Assembly (NCBI GenBank): GCA_005406025.1
Contig: BGZK01001576.1
Span: forward strand, 1 to 64,000
Direction: 5' to 3'
Length of the DNA stretch: 64,000 nt
Source of the DNA: Eumeta japonica
Taxonomy: Eukaryota; Arthropoda; Insecta; Lepidoptera; Psychidae
Shown: positions 54,136 through 64,000 of the stretch, one piece after another
How the letters are laid out: every line of letters starts with the position of its first letter
How positions within the stretch are numbered: the first letter of the stretch is position 1
The notes under the pieces: model-generated
What the model saw: only the letters and a program-made list of their open reading frames with translations
The model's database searches: none
Told to the model about the DNA's origin: nothing
Position numbers and translations under genes: made by a program

Positions 54136-57100
54136 TTAATAATTTTAGTGATCAAAAATTAGTTTTGAATATCATTTTTTGTTTACTGTTGCTACCAATT
54201 TTAAAGTTATTTTGATTAATTTTAAAGTTATTATGAAGAATGCAGTCATGCTAATAATTATAATAATAAAATACTAATTAAGCGCAGATATCGTAATCAG
54301 ATAGCAGAAAATAGTGTAAAACGAACTCAGCTAATAAGTACGTTGTGGTTTTTAAATATTTCTTTGTACAAAAATTATGTGTACTAATTTTTCACCTTTA
54401 TTAAATAATTTAGAGCTTAGAAGAAGAACATGGTGTTTGTTCTTGACGATGTCTCATCTAGAAGACTTCCTTAAGGAAAGGTTTTATACAATTACAGTTT
54501 ATTTTATGATATTATTAGTGTAAGCTAATATAGTGTATAAAGTGCAAATTACATGTTTCAAATATTTTTGATACTTCAATCACTATATTATGAAACTTAC
54601 ATAATTGTAATAATATCATGTCTAAAGGTATAGTCGACGCTAGACTAAGTTCTCCTAAAATCAAACACACTTTTCCTAAGCGATATTTACACAAATTGTT
54701 GATTTTCAAAGTGTTTTATTTTCGATGCCAACTACCCCACTGTAGTCGATTTTTGATGGTGCTTAGCACCACCAATAAAGCGATATTTCGAACTTCGTAA
54801 GCTTAGGTGGAAAAGTTTTCAAGACGCAAGTGCCCGAAAGCCTCCTCAAGGGCATCCTCCGATTGATAGAGAGATCATTATAAGTCTAGGCTACTTCAGG
54901 TCAAACTGAAATACTGAAAAGTACTGGAAATACTGAAATACTGGAAGTAAATCGTGAGTCAAAGTGACAATTACAAGAATTGTGTGTATGTTTAAATGTA
55001 TGTACGTTATTGTGTGCATGCGTACGTGTGTGCTAAAAACAGGTTAACTTTTAGTAAAAACCTTTTATGACAACAGTCTTTTAGTAAAGATTTTGTTGTC
55101 ATAAAAAAAATTGATGAGTAAAAGTTATGCAAACTTTCTGCCTCATCGAGTAGCATAAGGAGATTGATTACGTATACAAAGATAAAATGATTGGGAAAAA
55201 TGATTTTTCTTAGTTCTTCAATAAAATCTTTAGATATTTGGTTCGAAAATTTTTCGGTACAAAAGATATTTAGTACTTATAAATTAGTGTTGGTGTATTA
55301 AAAAAACTGCCACTGTCCTCATTTTTAATATTGAATTGTACATTAATTATGTAAATAAAAATAGTCTAATAAATTTAGTCTTGCACTTTTTTATATTTTT
55401 TTGCATGTTATGTTGATTGTGTTGGGCGGAGTAAAGTAATATGGCTTATTATGATATAGTGATTTTGATTATCGATGTTTTTCAAATGTCATGTTTAAAA
55501 TTACGCCAAATCAACCCTTTTTACAATTGGCAATTTTTTGTTAGTAATATATAATCTTAAATAACATTGATTATTCACCAACAAAAATAACTGACTGTGT
55601 ATTACAATACCTGACTCACCGTATTGTGAATTGAAATATAGAAGTGTAAAGTGGGATGTCACACTATTTAATCAAAGTTCAAACCTTCAAAACCACTTAT
55701 TCCTCAATTTATCAAAAATTCGAGGAGTACAATGTACTTATTGGACTTAAGTCTGCTTCAAAACGGTGACTAACGCAGTCAAAGTGCCGTCTGTCCATAG
55801 CGTCTTCGCCGTACGTTCGAGATGATTACGATGATATAAATTTCCTATCTTTCAAAAGGCTTGAATGTCCTCGTTCGTACGTAAACGCAATAAGATTGTA
55901 TAATCAGCATGTCTATAGATTAAATGTATTTCACAAGAACTGATTGGGGGCTATGTGGGAACGATGTGGTATACAAAATACCATTTAGAAATGTTTTGAC
56001 TATCTGTTTGGTAGAAGTACGTTAATCCCTGAAAATAGGATAAATATCAGCGTGGGTTTTCTAAGAAAAAAAATTAACTAGTATCGATTAATACTTGGGC
56101 TTTATCGAAATCGAAATGAAAGGGTTTTTTACTATTCATTTTAAAATTAAAATTATGAAGTATACATCAATAAAGATAACTTTACCGTTTATCCAGGAGT
56201 CCTTGTCGTACTTGGACATCCACCTTAGGAAAGTGGATGAAAATAGAGCCGTAGATATCTATTATGGATTTTCGCGAATTAACACATTAAAAAATACAAT
56301 AGAAAATCGAGCCTCCCTATTATTCTGATTTAAAATTGAAGCTTTTCGAAATTGTCTAAAGCCACACAACTTCAAATTATTTTCCACAACGAAACAATAG
56401 AAGCGGAGATTTTGACACGAAGCGGTGTAGGCGACTGAGTTTTTATACCCGAAACCATTTTGTGCAACAGTTCTCTATTTGGTTCTAGGCGTGTACACTT
56501 TCCAGCGAGCTCATGCTGTGCCATGGCCATCAGCAAAGCGCGAGGTTAGACGCTGCGTGTCATGGGGATGGACCTTTAATTTAGTAGTTTTTCTTATGGC
56601 AAAATTTTTATGTATGCAGCTTGCAAGTTCTTGCCTTGTCAAATACAAGCTCTTTGATAATGTCGCCTATTGTTCTACATTAAATATTATATAGAAAGAA
56701 GCTTTATAAGTGAAGCTAAAATTGTACCAATATGAAGCGAACACAGCTACCAATTAAATAAAAGAATTCACTGGATATTATGTATCAAATTTAATATAAT
56801 TTCTCTGCGTCCCATTTTTGGACAACTTTACCTTGTGTGGTAACAATTATATATAAAATAAAATAAACAATGAATTTTGTAAGTAATTTATAATAAGTTC
56901 TTAAATAATGAAAAAAGTCTCAGAAATTCTATTCTTAAGCTCTTTTTAATTACGTTTGTATAATATTATGGAAGCCGTAATATCCTAATGGAGTAAGCTA
57001 ATAAAAACAAATGAATTAGAAACGAAAAAACGACTAAGTTAATAAAAGAAAATAAAATTCAGATAGTAAATCAAGAGAACTAAAGCTTTACAATTTTAAA

Positions 57101-57420
57101 TTAATTCAAGAACAGCAATAATATAACTTTATGTATATACATACATTTCTAAACTTTAAACGTGAAGTCTCACCAAATACAATCATAAAAATGGCTTTAT
57201 CTAATTTAAACGCAGGCCTAGATAACGTGGAATATTTATTTAAGTTTTATTGGTGTAATAATGTATACCTTAAACGTAACAATTCTATCCAACTTAAAGA
57301 TACCGTTTTCAAACGCAAACATCACAACAGAGCTGTTATCGGCTACGCATGACGCTATGGACAAACACGGCACTTTGTAACAGCTGACAAAATGTAAGTT
57401 GATAAAGGATGTATGTCTAT
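54136..57420. other. Unassigned AT-rich DNA with one hairpin
   Basis: The imperfect hairpin 55046-55126 pairs AACTTTTA with TAAAAGTT and TTTTATGACAACA (55063-55075) with TGTTGTCATAAAA (55094-55106). 'TGTATGTACGTTATTGTGTG' (54998) is a short GT-rich stretch. Frames at 54618-54800, 56095-56328, 56479-56694 and 57131-57352 carry no motif. A GC-richer patch lies at 56500-56575. Confidence 0.45.
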
Positions 57421-57620
57421 TATTAGCTTAGACCATTGTTAGTCCACTGCAGGGTCAAACCCTTCAACTCACTGTTTATTTTAGGTTGAGAGGTGTGCAA
57501 CTTAAGGTGTTCATAATGGTTAAGTGTGAATTGTGAAGTGCCAACGACCTTGGTCATCGTTGTGGTTACAATGACCAGGGTTGAAGGCTCAACACGCTTT
57601 TCGAGATATGGGTATTTTAA
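57421..57620 (+). repeat. Dispersed lepidopteran-type repeat fragment
   Basis: 'TTAGACCATTGTTAGTCCAC' then TGCAGGGTCAAACCC follows the 'GACCATTGTTGGTCCACTGC' then TGGACATAGGCC phrase frequent in lepidopteran retroelement tails (recalled). The remainder, to about 57600, appears to be its diverged continuation. Confidence 0.45.
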
Positions 57621-59389
57621 GTCAACTTAATTAAAAAAAACCCTTTGACCAATATTTCTTTAGTCAGGACTTGATTCCGTTTTGTTGAATCAATTGTAAA
57701 CTAATGAACGTACACTCGGCGATCTTCGTCAGCACTTCAGCGCATTGATATATAGGGAATACGATACGAAGGTCCAAAAGGATTAAGAAATTAAAATTAA
57801 ATAAAATACTAAATAACTAAAGACCAGCTCAGGTGAGAATCGATCTCTCGCGTCCAGGGTTCCGTACCATGCGACGAAAGACTTAAAGTCGAATGTGCAA
57901 TTGAACTAATATTAAACAATGCGAGTGTGGTTTCGCCTCCATAAATTTGAAAGCGAAATATGATGCAATATGGACATAAATGTTTCAAAGGTGGGTTATT
58001 GTTATTTTGAAATCCTTACAAATTTCTTATAAAAATATTAAAAAGTACGTAGTCATATGTGGACGACGACATACGGATATATGGGCGTAGAGACAGATAG
58101 ACATAATAAGGATTCCTTTTCTGTTTTTGAATAAGGAAATGAAAAAAATCAACTACACGCATAAAAATTAAAAAAAAAATTGACAAATTATAAAACAAAT
58201 TGCGCAGGGCAGAAATAAAATATTACAATAACTCTCAAGTTGAAATACGGTATTGTGCGACATGTATGTATGCATTGAACGACATACTTAATAATTTCGA
58301 CGTAGTTAATAATTCCCAAATTAAACTTTTCATACATCAAACAGAGTACGTCGTATCAAAGTCTGTATCCCTTTGAAATTTTATGGTAGTGTAGAAAACA
58401 TGGAAAAGATGCATACACATAACAGACTTAGTGAAATGAGGTCAGAAAGCGTATTTGCATATTACAATTTGATAAACCAAAAACTTTCTCCCGTCTTTTG
58501 TATTTATTTTATAGATAATAAGTAATCTTTATTCATGACTAGAAGACGTATAAAAATTAAGTCAGAAGTTTGGGATTCCATCTTGTTTTTTTTCTGAAAA
58601 GGAAAATGCTTGAACAATGAGATATTGAACAAAAAGATAGATCGAAGAAAAAAAAAATTGCTCCATGCGTTTATCGGATATATATCGAAGTTGATCGGAA
58701 TCGCACACGAAGTCAATATCTGTATCGTCAGTACCTATATCAATATCTTTTTAGCTGGGCATTAATTCTGATCTGGATTGAACCGAAATCGTGACTGAAT
58801 TCTAATAGAGACGGAGATTTAAACCAGTATTGAAAGTAATTTTATTTTATTACCATGTTTTAAACAGGTGTTTAAAATAGCTAATTTGCAATGGAATTGC
58901 TGAATACTTATTATTTTTTTTGTGCGATATTTTGAAATTACGTGTTTTATATATTAAAAAACAACGTGCATAAAAAATTAAAATTCAAGAGAATCTTATT
59001 ATAAAAACAAGATTCTTTAACTTTGATACAGAGATGACGAATTCAACAATCTTGATCATTTTAATCTAATGAATTGAAATATTAATCATTATTCTAATTT
59101 TTTACGAATTTAAGGCCGTAATAATTTTCGGATTTTTATATCAAATATCAAAATTCTTCAAAGGTAGAATTTGTATACGAAAGGAATAAATTACGCAAAA
59201 ATCTGAGTTTAAAATGTGAAACCTATACCACAACCGGCATATTTATATTCAGTTGTCACATCGATAGCGAAAATCAAAATCAAGATTAAGAATTCTAAAC
59301 GATGGATGATTTTGAGACAACGAAAAACTTTATTTTGAATATGACGTATCTTTCCTCATACAATTGTGCTCATCCTCACAAACGCCCGT
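57621..59389. other. Unassigned AT-rich DNA; motif trace at 58756-58825
   Basis: 58756-58825 ('ATTAATTCTGATCTGGATTG', 'AACCGAAATCGTGACTGAAT', 'AGAGACGGAGATTTAAACC') is a weak plus-strand copy of the dispersed 'GGGACCGAAATCGG' motif. Nothing else is recognised. Confidence 0.4.
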
Positions 59390-59710
59390 TTGCGGCTCAC
59401 GGCAGACAACTCAACGAACGCTTCCCTCCGCCGTCCCCTCCCTAATAAACTACCAAAAGGATAATCTATCACCGTATTACTCGGCTAAAGTAGGTTCGTA
59501 CTCCGGAGATTGTTTCTTAATCCCACCTTAAGCGTCGGCCGGCGCGCCGCCAGCGCCGGATCTGTATTCGCGGCGGCCGCCGGCGCGATCGCCGCGAGCC
59601 GCCGCCTCAACAAATAGTGTCCGAAAACGAGATAACTAGTTCCGTGATCGGGGTTCGGAAGTACGCTCGCCGCCCGCGCCGCGGCCCCCCTATCGCCCGC
59701 CGTCTCATCT
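59390..59710. promoter_or_regulatory. CpG-rich block, candidate regulatory region
   Basis: 59535-59605 and 59660-59705 are very GC- and CpG-rich ('CGGCCGGCGCGCCGCCAGCG', 'GCGGCGGCCGCCGGCGCGAT', 'GCCGCCCGCGCCGCGGCCCC') in AT-rich surroundings, with GATAA/TTATC words nearby (59623, 59711). Such blocks in insects often mark promoters or enhancers of regulated genes. I see no reading frame or donor that defines an exon on either strand, so its role is inferred from composition only. Confidence 0.35.
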
Positions 59711-62699
59711 TATCGAATTGATTATGTTTGCGCGCGAATCACGAGCACGAAAATGAAAAGCAATACTAAAGATAAGTTAGAGAAGGGATTTTTTTTTAAT
59801 AGAGACGGCAAATGAACATGGGTCATCTAAAAATAAGCGACTGCGCGGCGAATGACTGCGACACTGAACGAGCTGTTTGAGACGTGTACAGTTTCTTTTA
59901 AAGGTCCCGTTGGCTATAGTTGCAAATTGCGCAATAAATATCGTGACACGATGTAGTATATTGAACGGCGTATACGGTGGCGCAACCAATGTATAACATC
60001 TAAACGTTAGACTAGAAGGCCGAGTCGACGGCAATGAATCACCGACCGACGCTTCGAGCACCTTTGCACTGTTTATGCAGACGAGTGTCGATATTGGAGT
60101 GCTTTAGTTTCGAGATAAGAAGAGTAACCCACGTGCGTGCACACGTATCCCCCAAAAACGTGAAATTGAATGGACATATCTTGTAACCCTATTATGCACT
60201 CCTACTTATTTGAAGCCACTTTGGCATTATTATTGGAACTGTGACATATCGGCACCTAGATTTTCCGTATTACATTAGATGCACCTCTGAGAGAAGAAGT
60301 AACGTTGGAGAATCTCGGCTAAGTATTCCAATACGTGACGAACTACATTATTAACTCCAGTTTGCTCAAATGAAACGCAAAAGACAAACAGAGAGACACT
60401 ATAAACTGCTTTGTCATATGACTACCTGCGTCACTTGGCACATGTGTATTACGTTACTGGCCGGAGAAGCAAAGGCGTCTATCGGTCGCGAAGTCGGCCG
60501 CGCCTGTGGCCGGTCACGCGCAGGACGTGCACTCGAGCGCCAAACGAAGGAGCCTGTGATTTATCCTTGCTCCACCTCATCGGCTTCTTGCGGGATTTGA
60601 TTTTATTTTCTATTAGAACTTACGCCTTTTACTGCTCGGTTGATGATTTTAGTATGGCGGCATTGTTATATTGACACTATTGTAACTAGATAAAAACGCA
60701 TATCTGTGATGGTTCACAAATTTCATTTTGTAAAATACATATCTCTAAAAAATGAAAACAATCAAAATCATAACACATTATGTTTTTTATAATCGATCAG
60801 CCTACTCCTTCATTGCATTCATATTATTTATATGAATACCTTTAAAACTTAAAATAAAAATATGTATGAATTTATCATTAGTGACACACCGATTTACAGG
60901 TGTTTAAGATAATAAGATTTAATATATTTCAGTTTATTATGACATTTCATTATTGTAACCGTAGATTCATAAATAGAAAAAATGTAGATTATTCAAAAAA
61001 TAATCTTAAATCGAAATGTTTTTTATGACACCATATTAATATTTGAAAGAATCGTCAGATGACATCACTATAATAAAATATATTTTTTTATTTACGCAAA
61101 TGATTTTCGTCGATAGTAATGATTGATAAAACATTTAGACATAAATGTGAAAAATTACGTCAAACCTCAATCACGTTCATTTAGAGGAAAGCGAAATAAA
61201 ATTAGGACAGCTTGTTACGTCACCTCAATGAACTAGGTTAGACAGAAATGTAGTCAAGCTTGTTGATGATATGTAACGAGTAAAGCAAGAAAAAAAAGCG
61301 AATTAGAAAATTTTATTTCTTTTTATTTTATTATAATTTTAATATAATGCTGAAAGTTTTACTGAAATATGAAGACTCACTTAGTTAAGTCGCCCTATCT
61401 TGTGAAGTAGTATGTCCGTTTATGCCATCTTTATCTATTAAAATACACTATTATTGCATTCTAAATATTCTATTATTTAGATATCTATCATTGCATTCAG
61501 TTTTATATTCTGGGATAGCTTAGATATTGGATACATCCTTGAATGTTATTAGACTTCTAAATAGATTTACAAAAGGATATCCAGCAGACCGGTAAATTGA
61601 ACGACTTATCAGCACTTGGCTCAAATCGTAAGCTCTGGAAGAAAGTGTTTACTTTTCCTCTTATAATACAGAACAGGCATGTAGCTGGCTTTATAGGAAC
61701 AATAAGATCAACCTTTAAATAAATGGATATTTTAAATTAATTAAATTTTACTCATAAGTGATTTTTAATACCTCCTTTGGTCACGAAAAATGAATTGTAT
61801 TACAACAAAATTTTTATTTGTAATGTCTGAAATCTACCCCATGGCTATTGCTAAAATATTTATAAATTTCAATTTACTGTGCTAAGTATTTTCTGATTAA
61901 AAACTTGTGAATTTCTAACTAATTGGAGACAGAGAGACACCGATGATATTCCATGAATCGTTTGTCTTTCCAAAGGTACCAAACTTCAAAAATCTTTTGA
62001 GCCCTTCTGACAAAGTTAACCTCAGTAGGATAGGAAACATAGTGTGAAAAGAAGCAGTTGTGAAAGGCAACAGAAAGTAAAAATTGATATAGAAATAGAA
62101 CCATGGAAATAAATGTTAATGTTATCAAACGGAAAATCGAAGGTATAATTTAACAAAACAAGTATTATTAGGGTTTTATAAAACAGTATAGTTTTTCAAG
62201 GGAGCTAAAAAACGCCAGATACCAAACCAATAAAAGATAATAAATTATTTTTATTTGTAAGTTGTACATGTTTCTTTTCATTTGGAAAAAGAAAATGAAT
62301 AGCAAAATAACCAGTTAATGGAATCGCCGCAGATTTATACGATTATTTATTTTATGCGATCATTTAGAAATAAGAAAACAAATCTAGCCAAACAGTAACT
62401 ATACGATTTGTAAAAATACATTGGCATTTTTCATTGTTTTTAGTAATGTCCATATAAGATAAATTGATATCTTAATATAATTCTGATGATATGATAAGTA
62501 TCAAAGTGAGTTTCTTTGTAACGTTTACGAGTTAAAGAAATCATTATTGTGAACTTTATCACACACATAGTTGTTCATGAAGGTACACGGGCAATAGTAT
62601 AACATACATGCAATATAGGGCACTGTTTTGTTGTGTTGGGTTTTAGTTGGCCCTTTATAGGCACTGAGATATGTCTTCTCATAAAGTTTTTATGTGAGA
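59711..62699. other. Unassigned DNA, GC-richer at 59820-60060 and 60400-60610
   Basis: The two GC-richer patches carry open frames (94 codons minus at 59777-60061; 76 and 87 codons plus at 60370-60674, in two overlapping frames) without any domain I know. They may be regulatory DNA associated with the CpG-rich block. 60680-62699 is AT-rich with nothing to name. Confidence 0.35.
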
Positions 62700-62900
62700 T
62701 TAAGGAACTCGAACCATCGCGCTCCACGTGGTCAGAGGTTCCTGACGACCACAGTGCTTTCTGAAGCGCCGATAGAGTGGTTCAATTTGGTTTAAATCGA
62801 AAATTTCTCGGTTAATTCTGCGGATTAGGTTAGAATTCTTTAGCATTTTGGTTCGAAGACAACGCTCTTAACAACTGAACTACTGCCACAGATTGTCTTT
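62700..62900 (-). mobile_element. Diverged tRNA-like SINE remnant
   Basis: The complement of 62843-62890 reads 'CAGTAGTTCAGTTGTTAAGA' then GCGTTGTCTTCGAACCAAAA, an A-box-bearing half like the one at 13523-13540 (TAGCTCAGTGGTAAGAGCGT then CGGCTT). The B box is not preserved. 'GAACCATCGCGCTC' at 62711 also occurs at 3165, so another repeat may abut it. Confidence 0.4.
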
Positions 62901-63094
62901 AAGTAAAGGATATTGATTAGCTTGAAAATTTGTTACGATGCGGTATTTGAACATTTGTAACTCGATTGTGCATATTCTCAAATTTCATCCAAATTCGTTA
63001 AGCCATTTCACTGAATTGTCACATATAAAGAATAAATTATGTTGAATATTTTATTTGTCAATGCGTTCTTGCTGGGTTGTTTTATCAAGTTTAA

Positions 63095-63215
63095 AATCGA
63101 GGGTGGGGCCACAATTCTGATCGGGAGCGGGACCAGTATCGAAACCAAGACAGAATCTGGGACCAAAATCGAGACTGGGATTGGAATCATGATTGACTGC
63201 AAGATCGCTAGATAT
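63095..63215 (+). repeat. Cryptic minisatellite of the dispersed 'GGGACCGAAATCGG' family
   Basis: 'AAAATCGAGGGTGGGGCCAC', 'TTCTGATCGGGAGCGGGACC', 'AGTATCGAAACCAAGACAGA', 'TCTGGGACCAAAATCGAGAC', 'TGGGATTGGAATCATGATTG' are successive imperfect units. The 3' flank 'CTAGATATAAAAGTTAAGGA' matches the flank of the 22.6 kb copy (complement: CGATATACAAGATGAAGGAA). The open frames on both strands here are by-products. Confidence 0.6.
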
Positions 63216-63237
63216 AAAAGTTAAGGAATTTGTTCTA

Positions 63238-63729
63238 CTACAAATAAAAAACTACACTACTTCTTCTACTGCTGTAGCTGCAGGAGGCGTCTATTAGATA
63301 TAAATGTATTGCAGAATGCCGTATCAATCCTTTACAAATTTTACGCACTAATGCAGAAAAATAAAGCATGCAACCGAGTCTTAAATGATTTTTTCTTTTT
63401 AGATGTTGTCTGACAGCAACAAATTTTAAAACATATGACAAAACTAAAGTAAGAAAAAATATCAGAAAATTATAGATATACATACAGAATTCTGAGATAC
63501 GCGAATAGGATCGTTGTAACAAGTTATCGAGACGTAGTAAATTCGAGTGTCTCATTGGCTTATAATAACATGTCGAACAAAGTTTGAATAGCGTTTCCAG
63601 GGATATTAAAGAAAACATGATTTCAATAACGCGTAGGAATGATAAAAAAAATATGAAAATGTTATCTGTAGTTGGTATGAACATGACAGTCAAATATCTC
63701 TTAGAAATAAAGTAATAATATATATACAT
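63238..63729 (-). other. Unidentified 163-codon open frame with hydrophobic segments
   Basis: The frame contains hydrophobic runs, the clearest being 'YNFLIFFLTLVLSYVLKFVA' at about residues 85-105, and an earlier 'NIFIFFLSFLRVIEIMFSLI' at about 23-42. Basic residues follow the second run ('RQHLKRKNHLR'). This layout is what one would expect of a piece of a multi-pass insect membrane protein such as a chemoreceptor, but the diagnostic C-terminal motif of gustatory receptors is not seen, and AT-rich DNA readily gives F-, L- and I-rich chance frames. There is no splice context I trust. Confidence 0.2.
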
Positions 63730-64000
63730 GAGAAAAACGATAAGATTTAAGTGCCAAAGACATAGACAATTTGTTGTAAGTTATTAAATTGTATTGTAAA
63801 TGTAATAAAATACAGTTCATCGGACAATAGGTTTTGTAAATAGTCGAAATACATATATTTAATTATTTCCATATTAGCCCAGTTAGATAATATAAGACCC
63901 GGTCTAATTACAGACCCTTTCATAATTGCTATAAATGCCTGTTAATTTGAAGAATCAATAGTTAACGAAAGTATATTAATTTACTGCTTTTGTTTCTATA
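63730..64000. other. AT-rich DNA, nothing recognised
   Basis: No gene or repeat recognised up to the window edge. Confidence 0.5.

Noticed and set aside
60370..60674. Small proteins of 76 and 87 codons
   Set aside because: The two frames overlap on the same strand, follow a GC-richer patch, and neither has a recognisable motif.

Overview
The window looks like gene-poor, AT-rich nuclear DNA from an insect, most likely a moth or butterfly (Lepidoptera). That placement rests on dispersed-repeat signatures I know from lepidopteran genomes, recalled rather than searched: a LINE 3' tail reading roughly GGCGGTGACCATC...GCTCGTTTGCCC followed by poly(A) (3.6-3.8, 27.9 and 34.2-34.3 kb); the RTE-type tail GGACTAGCGTCCATCCGCGT and its relatives (22.6, 37.0 and 46.0 kb); fragments of the GGCCAAGTG...GTCGGAC...AGGGTTC repeat (30.8, 33.3 and 42.5 kb); a tRNA-headed SINE with the CACGTTAA..GT.GGT.CCGG body (48.2-48.5 kb); and a TAGACCATTGTTAGTCCACT repeat (57.4 kb). 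There is no bacterial gene organisation, no CRISPR array, no rRNA and no convincing free-standing tRNA gene. I could not recognise any complete host protein-coding gene.

Layout. 0-7.4 kb: degenerate 150-190 bp tandem repeats, one LINE tail, two near-perfect hairpins and one unidentified 160-codon frame. 7.4-9.3 kb: a candidate 1.9 kb element with 16-bp terminal inverted repeats and an inner hairpin element. 9.7-13.3 kb: a copy of a dispersed cryptic minisatellite, then mostly unassigned sequence. 13.3-15.2 kb: a repeat containing a tRNA-like module, next to a large palindromic mobile element with nearly identical arms. 17-18.6 kb: a possible minus-strand coding remnant and a clearly decayed mariner transposase. 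22.5-26.9 kb: an RTE tail with cryptic minisatellite, a foldback element, and a 2.4 kb array of about 36 copies of a 66-bp satellite. 27-36 kb: scattered LINE, SINE and hAT-like fragments. 36.5-38.4 kb: a second tRNA-module repeat split by a nested RTE-like insertion. 38.6-39.8 kb: an old tandem repeat of about 265 bp with coding-like units. 44.1-45.6 kb: about 19 copies of a 76-bp minisatellite. 48-54 kb: a SINE, a GC-rich block that may be a promoter with a spliced 5' exon, a Harbinger-like MITE, a solo copy of the 14-kb palindrome's arm unit carrying an ATG directly on a splice donor, and a CA-rich microsatellite. 54-64 kb: mostly unassigned DNA, one CpG-rich block at 59.4-59.7 kb, and small repeat fragments.

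The best evidence that host genes are nearby is the GC-rich block at 49.43-49.65 kb, which ends in a good splice donor, and the CpG-rich block at 59.4-59.7 kb. The window could be a large first intron or intergenic DNA. The most unusual material is the mobile and repetitive DNA: the palindrome and its solo relative, the 76-bp minisatellite that appears to have grown out of a dispersed imperfect motif, and the ~265-bp coding-like repeat. Repeat-family names below are from memory and limited to what the visible motifs allow.
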